Assembly (NCBI GenBank): GCA_035581425.1
Contig: DATJVP010000066.1
Coordinates: 1-11,482 of the forward strand
Origin: DASZHJ01 sp035581425
GTDB taxonomy: Bacteria; Pseudomonadota; Alphaproteobacteria; ATCC43930; CGMCC-115725
Reading direction: 5' to 3'
DNA: 11,482 bases
The translations under genes and the position numbers were made by a program. Each line of letters begins with the position of its first letter. Position 1 is the stretch's first letter. Shown in pieces: positions 1-7,316 of this stretch. Below the pieces are notes generated by a model. It made no database searches. It was not told the DNA's origin and saw only the letters and a program-made list of their open reading frames with translations.

Positions 1-40
1 GCAGAGAGGTAGCAGCCTGCGCCGCGTCGCAGCAATTCAC

Positions 41-100
41 TCTTTGTGTACGATTATTACAAGGAAAGTTCTTATGAAACAGAAACTTAACGGCACTTCC
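41..100 (-). promoter_or_regulatory. AT-rich island, possible minus-strand promoter for the gene after ftsZ
   Basis: Positions 41-90 are 28% GC by hand count (14 of 50), against a GC-rich background. On the minus strand it contains AATAAT (53-58), a 5/6 match to a sigma-70 -10 box. I see no convincing -35 box at the right distance. TTAA at 87-90, followed after 7 bases by TTTC, is a half match to the CtrA pattern TTAA-N7-TTAA. It lies between the ftsZ hairpins and whatever gene begins beyond position 1, in Alphaproteobacteria often lpxC. No coding sequence for that gene is seen in 1-192. Confidence 0.35.
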
Positions 101-102
101 GC

Positions 103-176
103 GCCGCTCCCCGGGCCTCGGCGGATGGCCCGGGAGCGGCCGGGCGGCGACGCGGCGGGCGCCCCGCCGCCCGGCC
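103..176 (-). terminator. Tandem GC-rich hairpins downstream of ftsZ (putative terminator region)
   Basis: Two large inverted repeats follow the ftsZ stop by about 16 bases. The first has perfect 12-bp arms at 138-149 and 165-176 with a 15-base loop. An alternative inner stem, 152-159 with 163-170 (8 bp), can form from part of the same sequence. The second pairs 103-117 with 127-140: 14 bp with one bulged base and a 9-base loop. The two stems share 138-140. No U-tract follows directly on the minus strand (the next bases are GCGGAAGTGCCG), so this is not a textbook intrinsic terminator. It may stop transcription inefficiently, work with Rho, or protect the 3' end of the dcw message. Confidence 0.55.
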
Positions 177-192
177 TTGCGGAGGCAGCCCG

Positions 193-1842
193 TCAGTTCG
201 CCTGGCGGCGCAGGAAGGCAGGAATCTCTAGGAGATCCTCCTCCGCCTTGCTGACCGTCACGCGATCTGCGGGATCGAGCGGGCCGAGCCGGGGCTGCTG
301 CGGCTCGCTCCGCAGCGGCGCAGGCTGCGGAGGCGTCGGAGCGGCTGCGGCCGGGACCGTCGCCGCTGGCGGCACCGGCTCCGGTTGCGGCTCACGATGC
401 CGCGCGGCGCCGGTCACACGCTCGAAGAGGCTCGGGCCACGGACCTTCCGCGGGGGCTGCTGCCGCGCGCCGTTCGTCATTGCCGCCTCCGCAAAGGGAT
501 CGGCGGGGGCGACGACGGGCGCGGTGACGACCACCGGGCGGGTCTGCGGCTCGATGGGCTTCGGCGGAATGAAGGACTCCCGCACGGGCGCCCGCTCGAG
601 CGCCTCGGCTTCGGCCGCATGCCGGATTACCGGCTGCGGCTCGACCACCGGCTGCGGCGGGGCCACCACGACCGCCGGCTGCGGCTGTGCCATCGCAAGC
701 GCGCTCGTCCCCGCCGTTGCCGGGGCGGAAGCAACCGCCATAGGCATCGCCGGAGCGAGCGGCTGCGATGCCGCCACCGCCGCCGATACTGCCGCGGGCT
801 GGACTACCACCGCCGGCTCGGGCCGGCTGCGATCGCTCACCAGCGAGATCACCGGCCGCGGCTGCGCCATGGCGGCGGCGTCGATGCCGGTCGCCACGAC
901 CGAGATGCGGATCCGTCCCTCGAGGCTGTCGTCGAAGGTCGAGCCGAAGATGATGTTCGCCTCGGGATCGACTTCCTCGCGGATGCGGTTCGCGGCCTCG
1001 TCGACCTCGAACAAGGTCATGTCGGCGCCGCCGGTGATGTTGATGAGGACGCCTCTCGCCCCCTTCATGGAGACGTCGTCGAGGAGCGGGTTCGAGATCG
1101 CCGCTTCCGCCGCGTCGATCGAGCGGCGGTCGCCTTCGGCCTCGCCCGTCCCCATCATGGCCTTGCCCATCTCGCTCATGACCGCGCGGATGTCCGCGAA
1201 GTCGAGGTTGATGAGGCCTGGCATCACCATGAGATCGGTGACGCCGCGCACGCCCGAATAGAGGACGTCATCGGCCATCTTGAAGGCATCGGCGAAAGTC
1301 GTCTTCTCGTTCGCCACCCGGAAAAGGTTCTGGTTCGGGATGATGATGAGGGTGTCGACGTACTTCTGCAGCTCGAGGATGCCGGACTCTGCGATCCGCA
1401 TGCGCTGTCCGCCCTCGAACTGGAAGGGCTTGGTGACGACGCCCACGGTGAGAACGCCCGCCTCGCGCGCGGCGCGTGCGATCACGGGCGCCGCACCGGT
1501 GCCGGTGCCGCCGCCCATGCCCGCGGTGATGAAGACCATATTGGCGCCGCCGAGCGCCTCCATGATCTCCTCCAGCGCCTCCTCGGCGGCGATGCGGCCG
1601 ACATCCGGGCGCGAGCCTGCGCCGAGACCTCGGGTGACGCCCGTGCCGAGTTGGATCCGCCGCTCGCAGAGCGACTGCTTCATCGCCTGCGCATCCGTGT
1701 TGGTGACGATGAAATCGCACCCCACGAGATTCGAGCGGATCATGTTGTTGACCGCGTTGCCGCCGGCGCCGCCGACGCCGACGACGGTGATCCGCGGCTT
1801 CAGCTCCTGCTGCTCCTGCGGTACCGAGATGTTGATGCTCAT
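193..1842 (-). CDS. ftsZ: Cell division GTPase FtsZ with a long linker
   Basis: Tubulin-like GTPase that polymerises into the cytoplasmic Z-ring and recruits the divisome. The product is 549 aa. A short N-terminal tail is followed by the nucleotide-binding domain: GVGGAGGNAVNNM at 22-34, the tubulin signature GGGTGTG at 110-116, and the T7 synergy loop with N212, D214 and D217, which completes the GTPase site of the neighbouring subunit. The globular core ends near residue 321. Residues about 322-533 are a low-complexity Ala/Pro/Val/Gln linker. The last 16 residues, ending LLEIPAFLRRQAN, are the conserved C-terminal peptide that in the family binds FtsA and other partners. The ATG at 1842 is chosen because GGAGGA lies 4 bases upstream and the protein then starts MSINISVP, as in relatives. 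The open frame continues upstream to 1911, but without family similarity. It is the last gene of the cluster, 81 bases after ftsA. The length exceeds the roughly 380 aa of E. coli because of the linker. Confidence 0.98.
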   Translation of the reverse strand: MSINISVPQEQQELKPRITVVGVGGAGGNAVNNMIRSNLVGCDFIVTNTDAQAMKQSLCERRIQLGTGVTRGLGAGSRPDVGRIAAEEALEEIMEALGGANMVFITAGMGGGTGTGAAPVIARAAREAGVLTVGVVTKPFQFEGGQRMRIAESGILELQKYVDTLIIIPNQNLFRVANEKTTFADAFKMADDVLYSGVRGVTDLMVMPGLINLDFADIRAVMSEMGKAMMGTGEAEGDRRSIDAAEAAISNPLLDDVSMKGARGVLINITGGADMTLFEVDEAANRIREEVDPEANIIFGSTFDDSLEGRIRISVVATGIDAAAMAQPRPVISLVSDRSRPEPAVVVQPAAVSAAVAASQPLAPAMPMAVASAPATAGTSALAMAQPQPAVVVAPPQPVVEPQPVIRHAAEAEALERAPVRESFIPPKPIEPQTRPVVVTAPVVAPADPFAEAAMTNGARQQPPRKVRGPSLFERVTGAARHREPQPEPVPPAATVPAAAAPTPPQPAPLRSEPQQPRLGPLDPADRVTVSKAEEDLLEIPAFLRRQAN

Positions 1843-1846
1843 GCTG

Positions 1847-1852
1847 TCCTCC
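1847..1852 (-). promoter_or_regulatory. Ribosome binding site of ftsZ
   Basis: GGAGGA on the minus strand, 4 bases before the ATG at 1840-1842. It decides the ftsZ start over upstream in-frame codons, and it is a free-standing site that does not overlap ftsA. ftsZ can therefore be translated independently of its neighbour, unlike the upstream cistrons. Confidence 0.8.
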
Positions 1853-1894
1853 GCGTAGCTCCGCAATATCCACCGGCCGCGCCGGCGGGTTGGT

Positions 1895-1921
1895 CCCGGC
1901 CCCCGCGGCACGGGGGCCGGG
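1895..1921 (-). promoter_or_regulatory. Perfect 11-bp inverted repeat in the ftsA-ftsZ spacer
   Basis: Arms at 1895-1905 (CCCGGCCCCCG) and 1911-1921 (CGGGGGCCGGG) are exact reverse complements around a 5-base loop. The hairpin begins 2 bases after the ftsA stop in the transcript. A smaller CCGGC/GCCGG stem lies at 1873-1885. No run of U follows the stem on the minus strand, so a standard intrinsic terminator is unlikely. A role as mRNA processing or stability element, or as partial attenuator between ftsA and ftsZ, is inference. Confidence 0.6.
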
Positions 1922-1923
1922 TG

Positions 1924-3177
1924 TCAAAAGTGCTCACGGATCCACACTCCGAAGCGACCCATGAAGCCGCTCGGCTCCTCAGCCAGCGCGCGACCCTGCC
2001 GCAGGGTCTCCGCGCGTTCCGAAAGTGCGAACTGAACGAGTCCGGCGCTCGTCGCGAAAGCCGGGCCACCCGTTGCCTCGGCGAGCCCCGCGATGCGGAG
2101 CGGCTTGCCGATGCGAACCTGTTTGTCGAGGATCAATCCCGCGAGCTCGCGCACGCCCGTGAGCTGCGCCGCTCCTCCCGTCAGCACCACGCGCCGGCCC
2201 GCGAGCTTGTCGAAGCCGCTCGCCTCCAGCGAGTTGCGCACGAGCTCGAAGGTCTCCTCGAGCCGGGGCGAGATGATGCCGACGAGGAGCGATTTCTGGA
2301 CATGCGCGACCTCGCCGTCCTCCTCCTCGCCGACTTGGGGGACGCTGATGGTCTCGCGCTGATCGCCGGGCGAAGTGATCGCGCTGCCGTGCAGCGTCTT
2401 CATGCGCTCGGCATGTGCGACCGGCGTCGAGAGGCCGCGCGCGATGTCGTTGGTGACGTGGATCCCGCCGACGGGGATGCTGTCGGTGAAGACGAGGTTG
2501 CCGTCGAAGAAGACCGCGATCCCCGTAGTGCCGCCGCCCATGTCGATGACGGTGACGCCGAGCTCGCTCTCATCGGGAACCAGCGCCGAGAGGCCGGAGC
2601 CGTAGGGGCTGACTACCACCGCAGCGATCTCGAGGCGGCAGCGCGCGATGCAGGTCGCGAGGTTGCGGACGGCGGCCGTTGTCGCCGCGACGATGTTCAT
2701 ATTGACGCCGAGGCTTTGCCCGAACATGCCGCGGGGATCCCGGATGCCGCGGCTTCCGTCGATCGAGAAGCCCACGGGGATCGAGTGGATGACCTCGCGC
2801 TCGCCCGCCTCCTTGAGGTGATAGCCCTGGTTGAGGACTCGGCGCATCTCGTTGTTGCCGATCTCGCGGCCGTTGAGCGGGATCTCCGTCTTGATGATGC
2901 GCGAGGCGCCGAAACCGCCGGAGAGGTTCACGACCACCTCGGAGATGGTCTCGCCGGCCATCTCCTCGGCGGCATGGACCGTCGCGAGGATCGCTTGGCT
3001 CGCTGCCTCGATGTCGATGATGAGCCCGCCGCGGAGGCCGCGCGAGACCTGATGGCCGATCCCGACGATGCGCGGGCCCCCGTCCTCGATGCGCGCGAGG
3101 AAGCAGCAGAGCTTGCTGCTGCCAATGTCGAGCGCGGCGACGAGGCTGCCGACCGGGCGCGGCCTGCGCTTTCTCAT
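1924..3177 (-). CDS. ftsA: Cell division protein FtsA, actin-like membrane anchor of FtsZ
   Basis: Actin/Hsp70-fold ATPase that tethers FtsZ filaments to the inner face of the membrane and links them to later division proteins. The product is 417 aa, a normal length. The phosphate-1 loop ALDIGSSK is at 15-22. An SHS2-type 1C region of about 90-170 replaces the actin 1B domain. The phosphate-2 loop DMGGGTTG is at 212-219. A third nucleotide-site motif, LTGGAAQLTG, lies in the C-terminal half. The last residues, GFMGRFGVWIREHF, form the amphipathic membrane-targeting helix typical of FtsA. The ATG at 3177 overlaps the ftsQ stop as ATGA and is preceded by GGGAGGAG (3181-3188), one of the strongest ribosome binding sites in the window. 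That fits a need for more FtsA than FtsQ. An 81-base spacer separates it from ftsZ. Confidence 0.97.
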   Translation of the reverse strand: MRKRRPRPVGSLVAALDIGSSKLCCFLARIEDGGPRIVGIGHQVSRGLRGGLIIDIEAASQAILATVHAAEEMAGETISEVVVNLSGGFGASRIIKTEIPLNGREIGNNEMRRVLNQGYHLKEAGEREVIHSIPVGFSIDGSRGIRDPRGMFGQSLGVNMNIVAATTAAVRNLATCIARCRLEIAAVVVSPYGSGLSALVPDESELGVTVIDMGGGTTGIAVFFDGNLVFTDSIPVGGIHVTNDIARGLSTPVAHAERMKTLHGSAITSPGDQRETISVPQVGEEEDGEVAHVQKSLLVGIISPRLEETFELVRNSLEASGFDKLAGRRVVLTGGAAQLTGVRELAGLILDKQVRIGKPLRIAGLAEATGGPAFATSAGLVQFALSERAETLRQGRALAEEPSGFMGRFGVWIREHF

Positions 3178-4040
3178 GTGCTCCTCCCGGGATTTTTCTT
3201 CTTGGGCGCGGTTGGCTTCTCCGGCGCGGGTGCCGATTGCAACACCATCCGATCGGGAAGTCGCAGATCTACGCGGCGGATGTCGCGCTCGAGGAGGCCG
3301 TAGGTGCGATCGAGGCGCGCGAGCTCGCGCCAGGCCGCCGTCGCATTCTCTTCCGGCAGCTCCACGTCCATGCCGTTCTCCATGCGTAGGTTCCAGCGCC
3401 GATCGGAGACGCGGATTGCGGCGGCAACGCGGTCGCGAAGCGCGGGCTCCTCCGCGAGCATCTGGAGCAGGGCCTGCCCGGATTGGGGTGCGCCCTCTCC
3501 CACCAGCACCGGCAGCGACGAGAACTCGCCGAGCTGCACCACCGGGAGGACATTTCCTTCCTCGTCGATGAGCTCGAATTTGCCGCCGTGCTGCCAGAGC
3601 GCCATAGGCTTCCGCTCGACGATCCGGACCGCGAGCGTGTCCGGCAGCAGGCGCGTCACCGCGGCTGAGCGAACCCAGGGCAGCGCCTCGAGCCGCGCCT
3701 TCGCCTCGGCAGGGCTAGCGGCGAGGATCGGCGTGCCGCGCTTCACGTTGAGCGCATCGAGAATGTCTGCGACCTCCGTGCGGTCGCGGCCCAGGACCGC
3801 CACATCCTCGACCGAGAAACCCAGGGTGGCCGTGAGCGCAAGCGTCTTCGTCGTGCCGAACTCGAGACCCGCCGAAATCCAGCCCTTCCGCTCTGCGGCG
3901 AAGCCAGCTCCCGTGAGGACCAGCAATGTCGCGCCCGCAATCGCCGCGCGTCGGCGCCAGCGCGCGACCCCGCGACGGCGCTGCGCCCGCGCGGACTTCG
4001 TCTCGCGCTCGCCCTCGGCGGGAGCGGTCAGAAGTCGCAT
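3174..4040 (-). CDS. ftsQ: Cell division protein FtsQ (DivIB), bitopic membrane protein
   Basis: Single-pass inner membrane protein that in the family joins FtsB and FtsL and links the cytoplasmic and periplasmic parts of the divisome. The product is 288 aa. It has a strongly basic cytoplasmic N-terminus (many Arg/Lys at residues 11-31), one hydrophobic segment at about 32-48, and a periplasmic POTRA domain at about 74-145 (FSVEDVAVLG through IVERKPMALW). The FtsQ beta-domain follows, and the protein ends in a Pro/Lys-rich tail (about the last 18 residues). The ATG at 4040 lies inside the end of ddl, a 13-base overlap, and GGTGGAG (4049-4055) within ddl acts as its ribosome binding site. The stop overlaps the ftsA start. 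Sequence identity in this family is low, so the call rests on topology, the POTRA and WVRSAAVTRLLPDTL-type motifs, and position between ddl and ftsA. Confidence 0.95.
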   Translation of the reverse strand: MRLLTAPAEGERETKSARAQRRRGVARWRRRAAIAGATLLVLTGAGFAAERKGWISAGLEFGTTKTLALTATLGFSVEDVAVLGRDRTEVADILDALNVKRGTPILAASPAEAKARLEALPWVRSAAVTRLLPDTLAVRIVERKPMALWQHGGKFELIDEEGNVLPVVQLGEFSSLPVLVGEGAPQSGQALLQMLAEEPALRDRVAAAIRVSDRRWNLRMENGMDVELPEENATAAWRELARLDRTYGLLERDIRRVDLRLPDRMVLQSAPAPEKPTAPKKKNPGRST

Positions 4041-4942
4041 GCCGCGTTCTCCACCATCCAGCGCACGAGCGCGGGGAATTCGATGCCGGCGTGGCGCGCG
4101 ATGTCCGGCACCAGCGAGGTTGGCGTCATGCCGGGCTGCGTGTTGAGCTCCAGCAGCACCATGCGTCCGGGCTCGCCCCTGGTGTCGTCGTAGCGCAGGT
4201 CCGCGCGGCTCACGCCGCGGCAGCCGAGCGCGCGGTGCGCGCGGAGCGAGATGTCGAGCGCCTGCTCGTAAGCGCGAGGATGGATCGGCGCTGGCATCAG
4301 GTGGTCCGAGCCGCCTCGCGTGTACTTCGCGGTGTAGTCGTAGAAGGTTCCGTGCGCGCGAATCTCGAGCGCGCCGAGCGCGCGGTCGCCCATCACGGCG
4401 ACGGTGATCTCGCGCCCCGGCACGAAGCGCTCGACGAGCGCGCGTCCGTGGTCCCAGCTTTGCGCCTCCTCCGCCCAGGAGTTGTCGTTGATGCGCACGA
4501 TGCGCACGCCGACGCTCGAGCCTTCGTTGGCGGGCTTCACGACGAAGGGCCGCGGCACCGGATCACCTTTGGTGAGGTCCTCACGCTTCACCACGACGCC
4601 ATCGGGAACCGGGAGACCGGCTGCGGCAAAGACCGCCTTCGCTATCGGCTTGTCCATCGCGACCGCAGAGGCGAGAACGCCCGAATGCGTGTAAGGAATG
4701 CGCAGGAATTCGAGCACGCCCTGGACCGTGCCATCCTCGCCGCCGCGACCGTGCAGTGCATTGAAGACTGCATCCGGGCGCGGTGTCAGCGCCTTCGCCA
4801 GCGCGTCAACGTCGCGCGTCACGTCGACGGTCCTGACGTCGTAGCCCTCGGCGCGAAGTGCTGCCGCACATTCGGCGCCGCTCGAAAGCGAGACCTCGCG
4901 CTCCGCCGACCAGCCGCCCATGAGCACCGCCACGGTCTTCAT
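4028..4942 (-). CDS. ddl: D-alanine--D-alanine ligase
   Basis: ATP-grasp enzyme of the cytoplasm that joins two D-alanines to make the D-Ala-D-Ala dipeptide used by MurF. The product is 304 aa, the usual length for DdlB-type enzymes. The N-terminal substrate region has GGWSAEREVSL at 9-19. HGRGGEDGTVQG is at 64-75. The ATP-binding lysine and serine loop KPANEGSSVG spans 136-145. The magnesium-binding motif ELNTQPGMT is at 265-273, with E265 and N267 as likely metal ligands, followed by SLVPDIA. The ATG at 4942 overlaps the murB stop (ATGA) and has AGGAGG 7 bases upstream (4950-4955). Its place between murB and ftsQ is that of ddlB in proteobacterial dcw clusters. The D-Ala-D-Ala terminus suggests that no vancomycin-type D-Ala-D-Lac variant is made from this locus. 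Confidence 0.97.
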   Translation of the reverse strand: MKTVAVLMGGWSAEREVSLSSGAECAAALRAEGYDVRTVDVTRDVDALAKALTPRPDAVFNALHGRGGEDGTVQGVLEFLRIPYTHSGVLASAVAMDKPIAKAVFAAAGLPVPDGVVVKREDLTKGDPVPRPFVVKPANEGSSVGVRIVRINDNSWAEEAQSWDHGRALVERFVPGREITVAVMGDRALGALEIRAHGTFYDYTAKYTRGGSDHLMPAPIHPRAYEQALDISLRAHRALGCRGVSRADLRYDDTRGEPGRMVLLELNTQPGMTPTSLVPDIARHAGIEFPALVRWMVENAACDF

Positions 4943-5880
4943 CGCTCCGCCTCCTGGAGCCCCGTAGCGGGCCGGCCGATGCGGCGGATTTCCCAATCGA
5001 GCGCGATGCCGAACTTCTCGAAGACGCGGCGCCGCACCTCCTCGCCGAGACCTTCGATGTCTGCGGCGGTGGCGGTGCCGGTGTTGATCAGGAAGTTCGT
5101 GTGCTTCTCGGAGATCATGGCGCCGCCGCGCCGCAGGCCGCGACAGCCCGCGCGATCGATGAGCTCCCAAGCCTTGTGTCCCGGCGGATTTGCGAAGGTC
5201 GATCCGCCCGTCCGCGCGCGGATAGGCTGGCTCGCCTCGCGCTCGGCCTGGATCTGCTCCATGCGCTGCTGGATCGCCGCGGGGTCCCCCTCTGCGCCGG
5301 CGAGCGTCGCAGAGACGAAGATCCAATCCTCGTCGACGCCGCAATGGCGATACGAAAGCTGCATCTCCTGCGGGCTCAGCGAGTGTCGCCCGCCGGTCGG
5401 ATCGAGCGCCTCCGCCGAGGCCAGCACATCTTTGATCTCACGCCCGTAGGCGCCCGCGTTCATACGCAACGCACCGCCGATGGTGCCGGGGATGCCCGAG
5501 AGAAATTCGAGTCCCGCAACCCCTGCCGCGCGGCAGGCGATCGCGACGTTGAGGTCGAGCACGGCCGCGCCCGTGACGACGCGTGCGCCGGAAATCTCGA
5601 TCGCAGAGAAACCGCGTCCCAACCGCACCACGACGCCCTCGACACCACCGTCGCGCACCAGCAGGTTCGAGGCGACGCCGATCACGGTGACGGGGACTTC
5701 CGGCGGCTTCTTCGCCAGGAACTCCGCGAGGTCCTCGGCATCGGTGGGTCGGAACATCACTTCCGCGGGGCCGCCGACACGGAACCAGGTGATCCCCGCG
5801 AGTGGTGCGCTCTCGCTGAGCCGACCGCGCACGGCGGGGAGCCGGTCGATGAGACGTTGGGGCTGGCGGGCGGTCATCAT
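4939..5880 (-). CDS. murB: UDP-N-acetylenolpyruvoylglucosamine reductase MurB
   Basis: FAD enzyme of the cytoplasm that reduces UDP-GlcNAc-enolpyruvate to UDP-MurNAc with NADPH, the second committed step of peptidoglycan precursor synthesis. The product is 313 aa. The FAD-binding part shows TWFRVGGPAEVMF at about 31-43, GVASNLLVRDGG at about 68-79, and LEFLSGIPGTIGGALRMNAG near 123-142. The catalytic serine is in GGSTFANP (S227), and the acidic catalytic residue is in DWEIRRIG (E297). The short spacing between these motifs and the absence of the extra loop of the E. coli enzyme fit the shorter type II MurB. Two ATG codons lie in tandem (5880 and 5877). The first is used here because it forms the ATGA overlap with the murC stop. 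The upstream purine stretch (GGGGACGG) is only a moderate ribosome binding site. The stop overlaps the ddl start. Confidence 0.96.
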   Translation of the reverse strand: MMTARQPQRLIDRLPAVRGRLSESAPLAGITWFRVGGPAEVMFRPTDAEDLAEFLAKKPPEVPVTVIGVASNLLVRDGGVEGVVVRLGRGFSAIEISGARVVTGAAVLDLNVAIACRAAGVAGLEFLSGIPGTIGGALRMNAGAYGREIKDVLASAEALDPTGGRHSLSPQEMQLSYRHCGVDEDWIFVSATLAGAEGDPAAIQQRMEQIQAEREASQPIRARTGGSTFANPPGHKAWELIDRAGCRGLRRGGAMISEKHTNFLINTGTATAADIEGLGEEVRRRVFEKFGIALDWEIRRIGRPATGLQEAER

Positions 5881-7316
5881 GCCGCCGTCCCCGTCCCCGC
5901 CGAGGGGACCGCGTAGAGCCGGTCGAGTTCGCCCGGCAGTGCCTGTGCCCAATAGGTGCTCGAGCCCGCGCCGAGGCAAACCACGTAGTCGCCGGACTTT
6001 GCCAGGCTCTTGACGAGGGGGGCGAGCTCCTTGGGCGCCGCGAGCGGTAGCACGGAACGGTGGCCGCGGCTCCGCAATCCCGCCACCAGCGCATCGCGGT
6101 CGATGCCCTCGATCGGGGCCTCGCCCGCTGCGTAGATCTCGGCGACGACGACCACATCGGCGTCGTTGAAGCAGGTGCAGAACTCGTCGAAAAGATTGGC
6201 GACGCGCGTGTAGCGGTGCGGCTGCACAACCGCGATCACCGCGCCCGAGGTCGCCGCGCGCGCCGCGCGCAGCACCGCCGCGATCTCCACGGGATGATGG
6301 CCGTAATCGTCGATCACGGTGATGCCGTGGGACTCGCCGGTCTTGGTGAAGCGGCGTTTCACGCCCTTGAAGCCCGCGAGCGCCGCGCGCACGACCTCGT
6401 CGGAAAGTCCCATCTCGCCGGCAACCGCGATCGCCGCGAGAGAATTCTGCACGTTGTGCTCGCCGAGCATGGGTAGGCGCAGTCCCGCGATGGTCCGGCT
6501 CGTCTGCGAGGCTCGGTCCATTATCACGGCGTCGTAGCGCGCGCCCTCTCGCCCGATCTCCACGTTGACCGCGCGAACGTCGGCTTGCGGCGAGAAGCCA
6601 TAGGTCACGACGCGGCGCTCCGCGAGCTTCGGTATCATCCGCTGCACGACGGGGTGATCGATGCAGAGCGCGGCGAAACCGTAGAAGGGAATGTTTCCGA
6701 CGAAGCTCTCGAAGGCCTGCTGCTCCGCCTCGAAGGTGCCGTAGTGGTCGAGGTGCTCGGGATCGATGTTGGTGACGATGGCGATGGTCGCCGGCAGCCG
6801 CACGAAGGTACCGTCGCTCTCGTCCGCCTCGACCACCATCCAATCGCCGGCGCCGAGGCGCGCGTTAGTGCCGTAGGCGTTGATGATTCCGCCGTTGATG
6901 ACCGTGGGATCGAGCTCGGCAGTCTCCAGGAGCGTGCCGATCATCGAGGTCGTCGTCGTCTTGCCGTGCGATCCCGCGACCGCGATCGACCATTTGAGGC
7001 GCATGAGCTCGCCCAGCATCTCGGCGCGCCGAACCACCGGGATGAGTCGCGCGCGCGCAGCCGTTACTTCGGGGTTGTCTGCCTTGACCGCAGATGAGAC
7101 GACCACCACCTGGGCTGCACCGAGATTCTCGGCGCGATGGCCGATCGCGACGGGAATGCCTTGCTTCTGCAGGCGCTGCACGTTGGCGCCGTCGGCGATG
7201 TCGCTTCCCTGCACCTCGTAGCCGAGGTTATGCAGGATCTCCGCTATCCCGCTCATGCCGATGCCGCCGATGCCGACGAAGTGGAGCATGCCGATGTCGA
7301 GAGGGAGCGCCTTCAT
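5877..7316 (-). CDS. murC: UDP-N-acetylmuramate--L-alanine ligase MurC
   Basis: ATP-dependent Mur ligase of the cytoplasm that adds L-alanine, the first residue of the stem peptide, to UDP-MurNAc. The product is 479 aa, normal for the family. The N-terminal UDP-binding Rossmann part begins HFVGIGGIGMSGIAEIL (12-28). The ATP P-loop GSHGKTTT is at 115-122, with K119 as the phosphate-binding lysine. The central domain carries EADESDGTF and TNIDPEHLDHYG, and the C-terminal domain carries DDYGHHPVEI, a MurC hallmark. The ATG at 7316 forms an ATGA overlap with the murG stop and has GGGGAGG (7324-7330) 7 bases upstream. The open frame extends 56 codons further up, but that part is an out-of-frame shadow of the end of murG. 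It lies directly before murB, whose product supplies its substrate. Confidence 0.97.
   Translation of the reverse strand: MKALPLDIGMLHFVGIGGIGMSGIAEILHNLGYEVQGSDIADGANVQRLQKQGIPVAIGHRAENLGAAQVVVVSSAVKADNPEVTAARARLIPVVRRAEMLGELMRLKWSIAVAGSHGKTTTTSMIGTLLETAELDPTVINGGIINAYGTNARLGAGDWMVVEADESDGTFVRLPATIAIVTNIDPEHLDHYGTFEAEQQAFESFVGNIPFYGFAALCIDHPVVQRMIPKLAERRVVTYGFSPQADVRAVNVEIGREGARYDAVIMDRASQTSRTIAGLRLPMLGEHNVQNSLAAIAVAGEMGLSDEVVRAALAGFKGVKRRFTKTGESHGITVIDDYGHHPVEIAAVLRAARAATSGAVIAVVQPHRYTRVANLFDEFCTCFNDADVVVVAEIYAAGEAPIEGIDRDALVAGLRSRGHRSVLPLAAPKELAPLVKSLAKSGDYVVCLGAGSSTYWAQALPGELDRLYAVPSAGTGTAA

Noticed and set aside
1..192. A gene in the 192 bases after ftsZ
   Set aside because: No frame on either strand has a recognisable product. 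The stretch is accounted for by the hairpins and the AT-rich island.
44..1261. Plus-strand frame antisense to ftsZ; an ATG at 74-76 has AAGGAAAG 5 bases upstream
   Set aside because: The start context is suggestive, but the frame runs through the two hairpins and then antisense through ftsZ, giving a Gly/Ala/Ser/Arg low-complexity product. A very short leader peptide cannot be excluded but has no support.
1843..1911. Upstream in-frame extension of ftsZ by 23 residues
   Set aside because: The added residues are Arg-rich and do not resemble FtsZ N-termini. They would run through the spacer hairpin, while the ATG at 1842 has its own GGAGGA.
385..3303. Plus-strand open frame of 972 codons antisense to ftsZ and ftsA
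   Set aside because: Composition is Arg/Asp/Ala/His-rich with no domain, and it spans two certain minus-strand genes and their spacer. High-GC codon use leaves the antisense frame free of stops.
3926..5449. Long plus-strand frame antisense to ddl, murB and the start of ftsQ
   Set aside because: Antisense shadow: Arg/His-rich, no recognisable motif, crosses gene borders on the coding strand.
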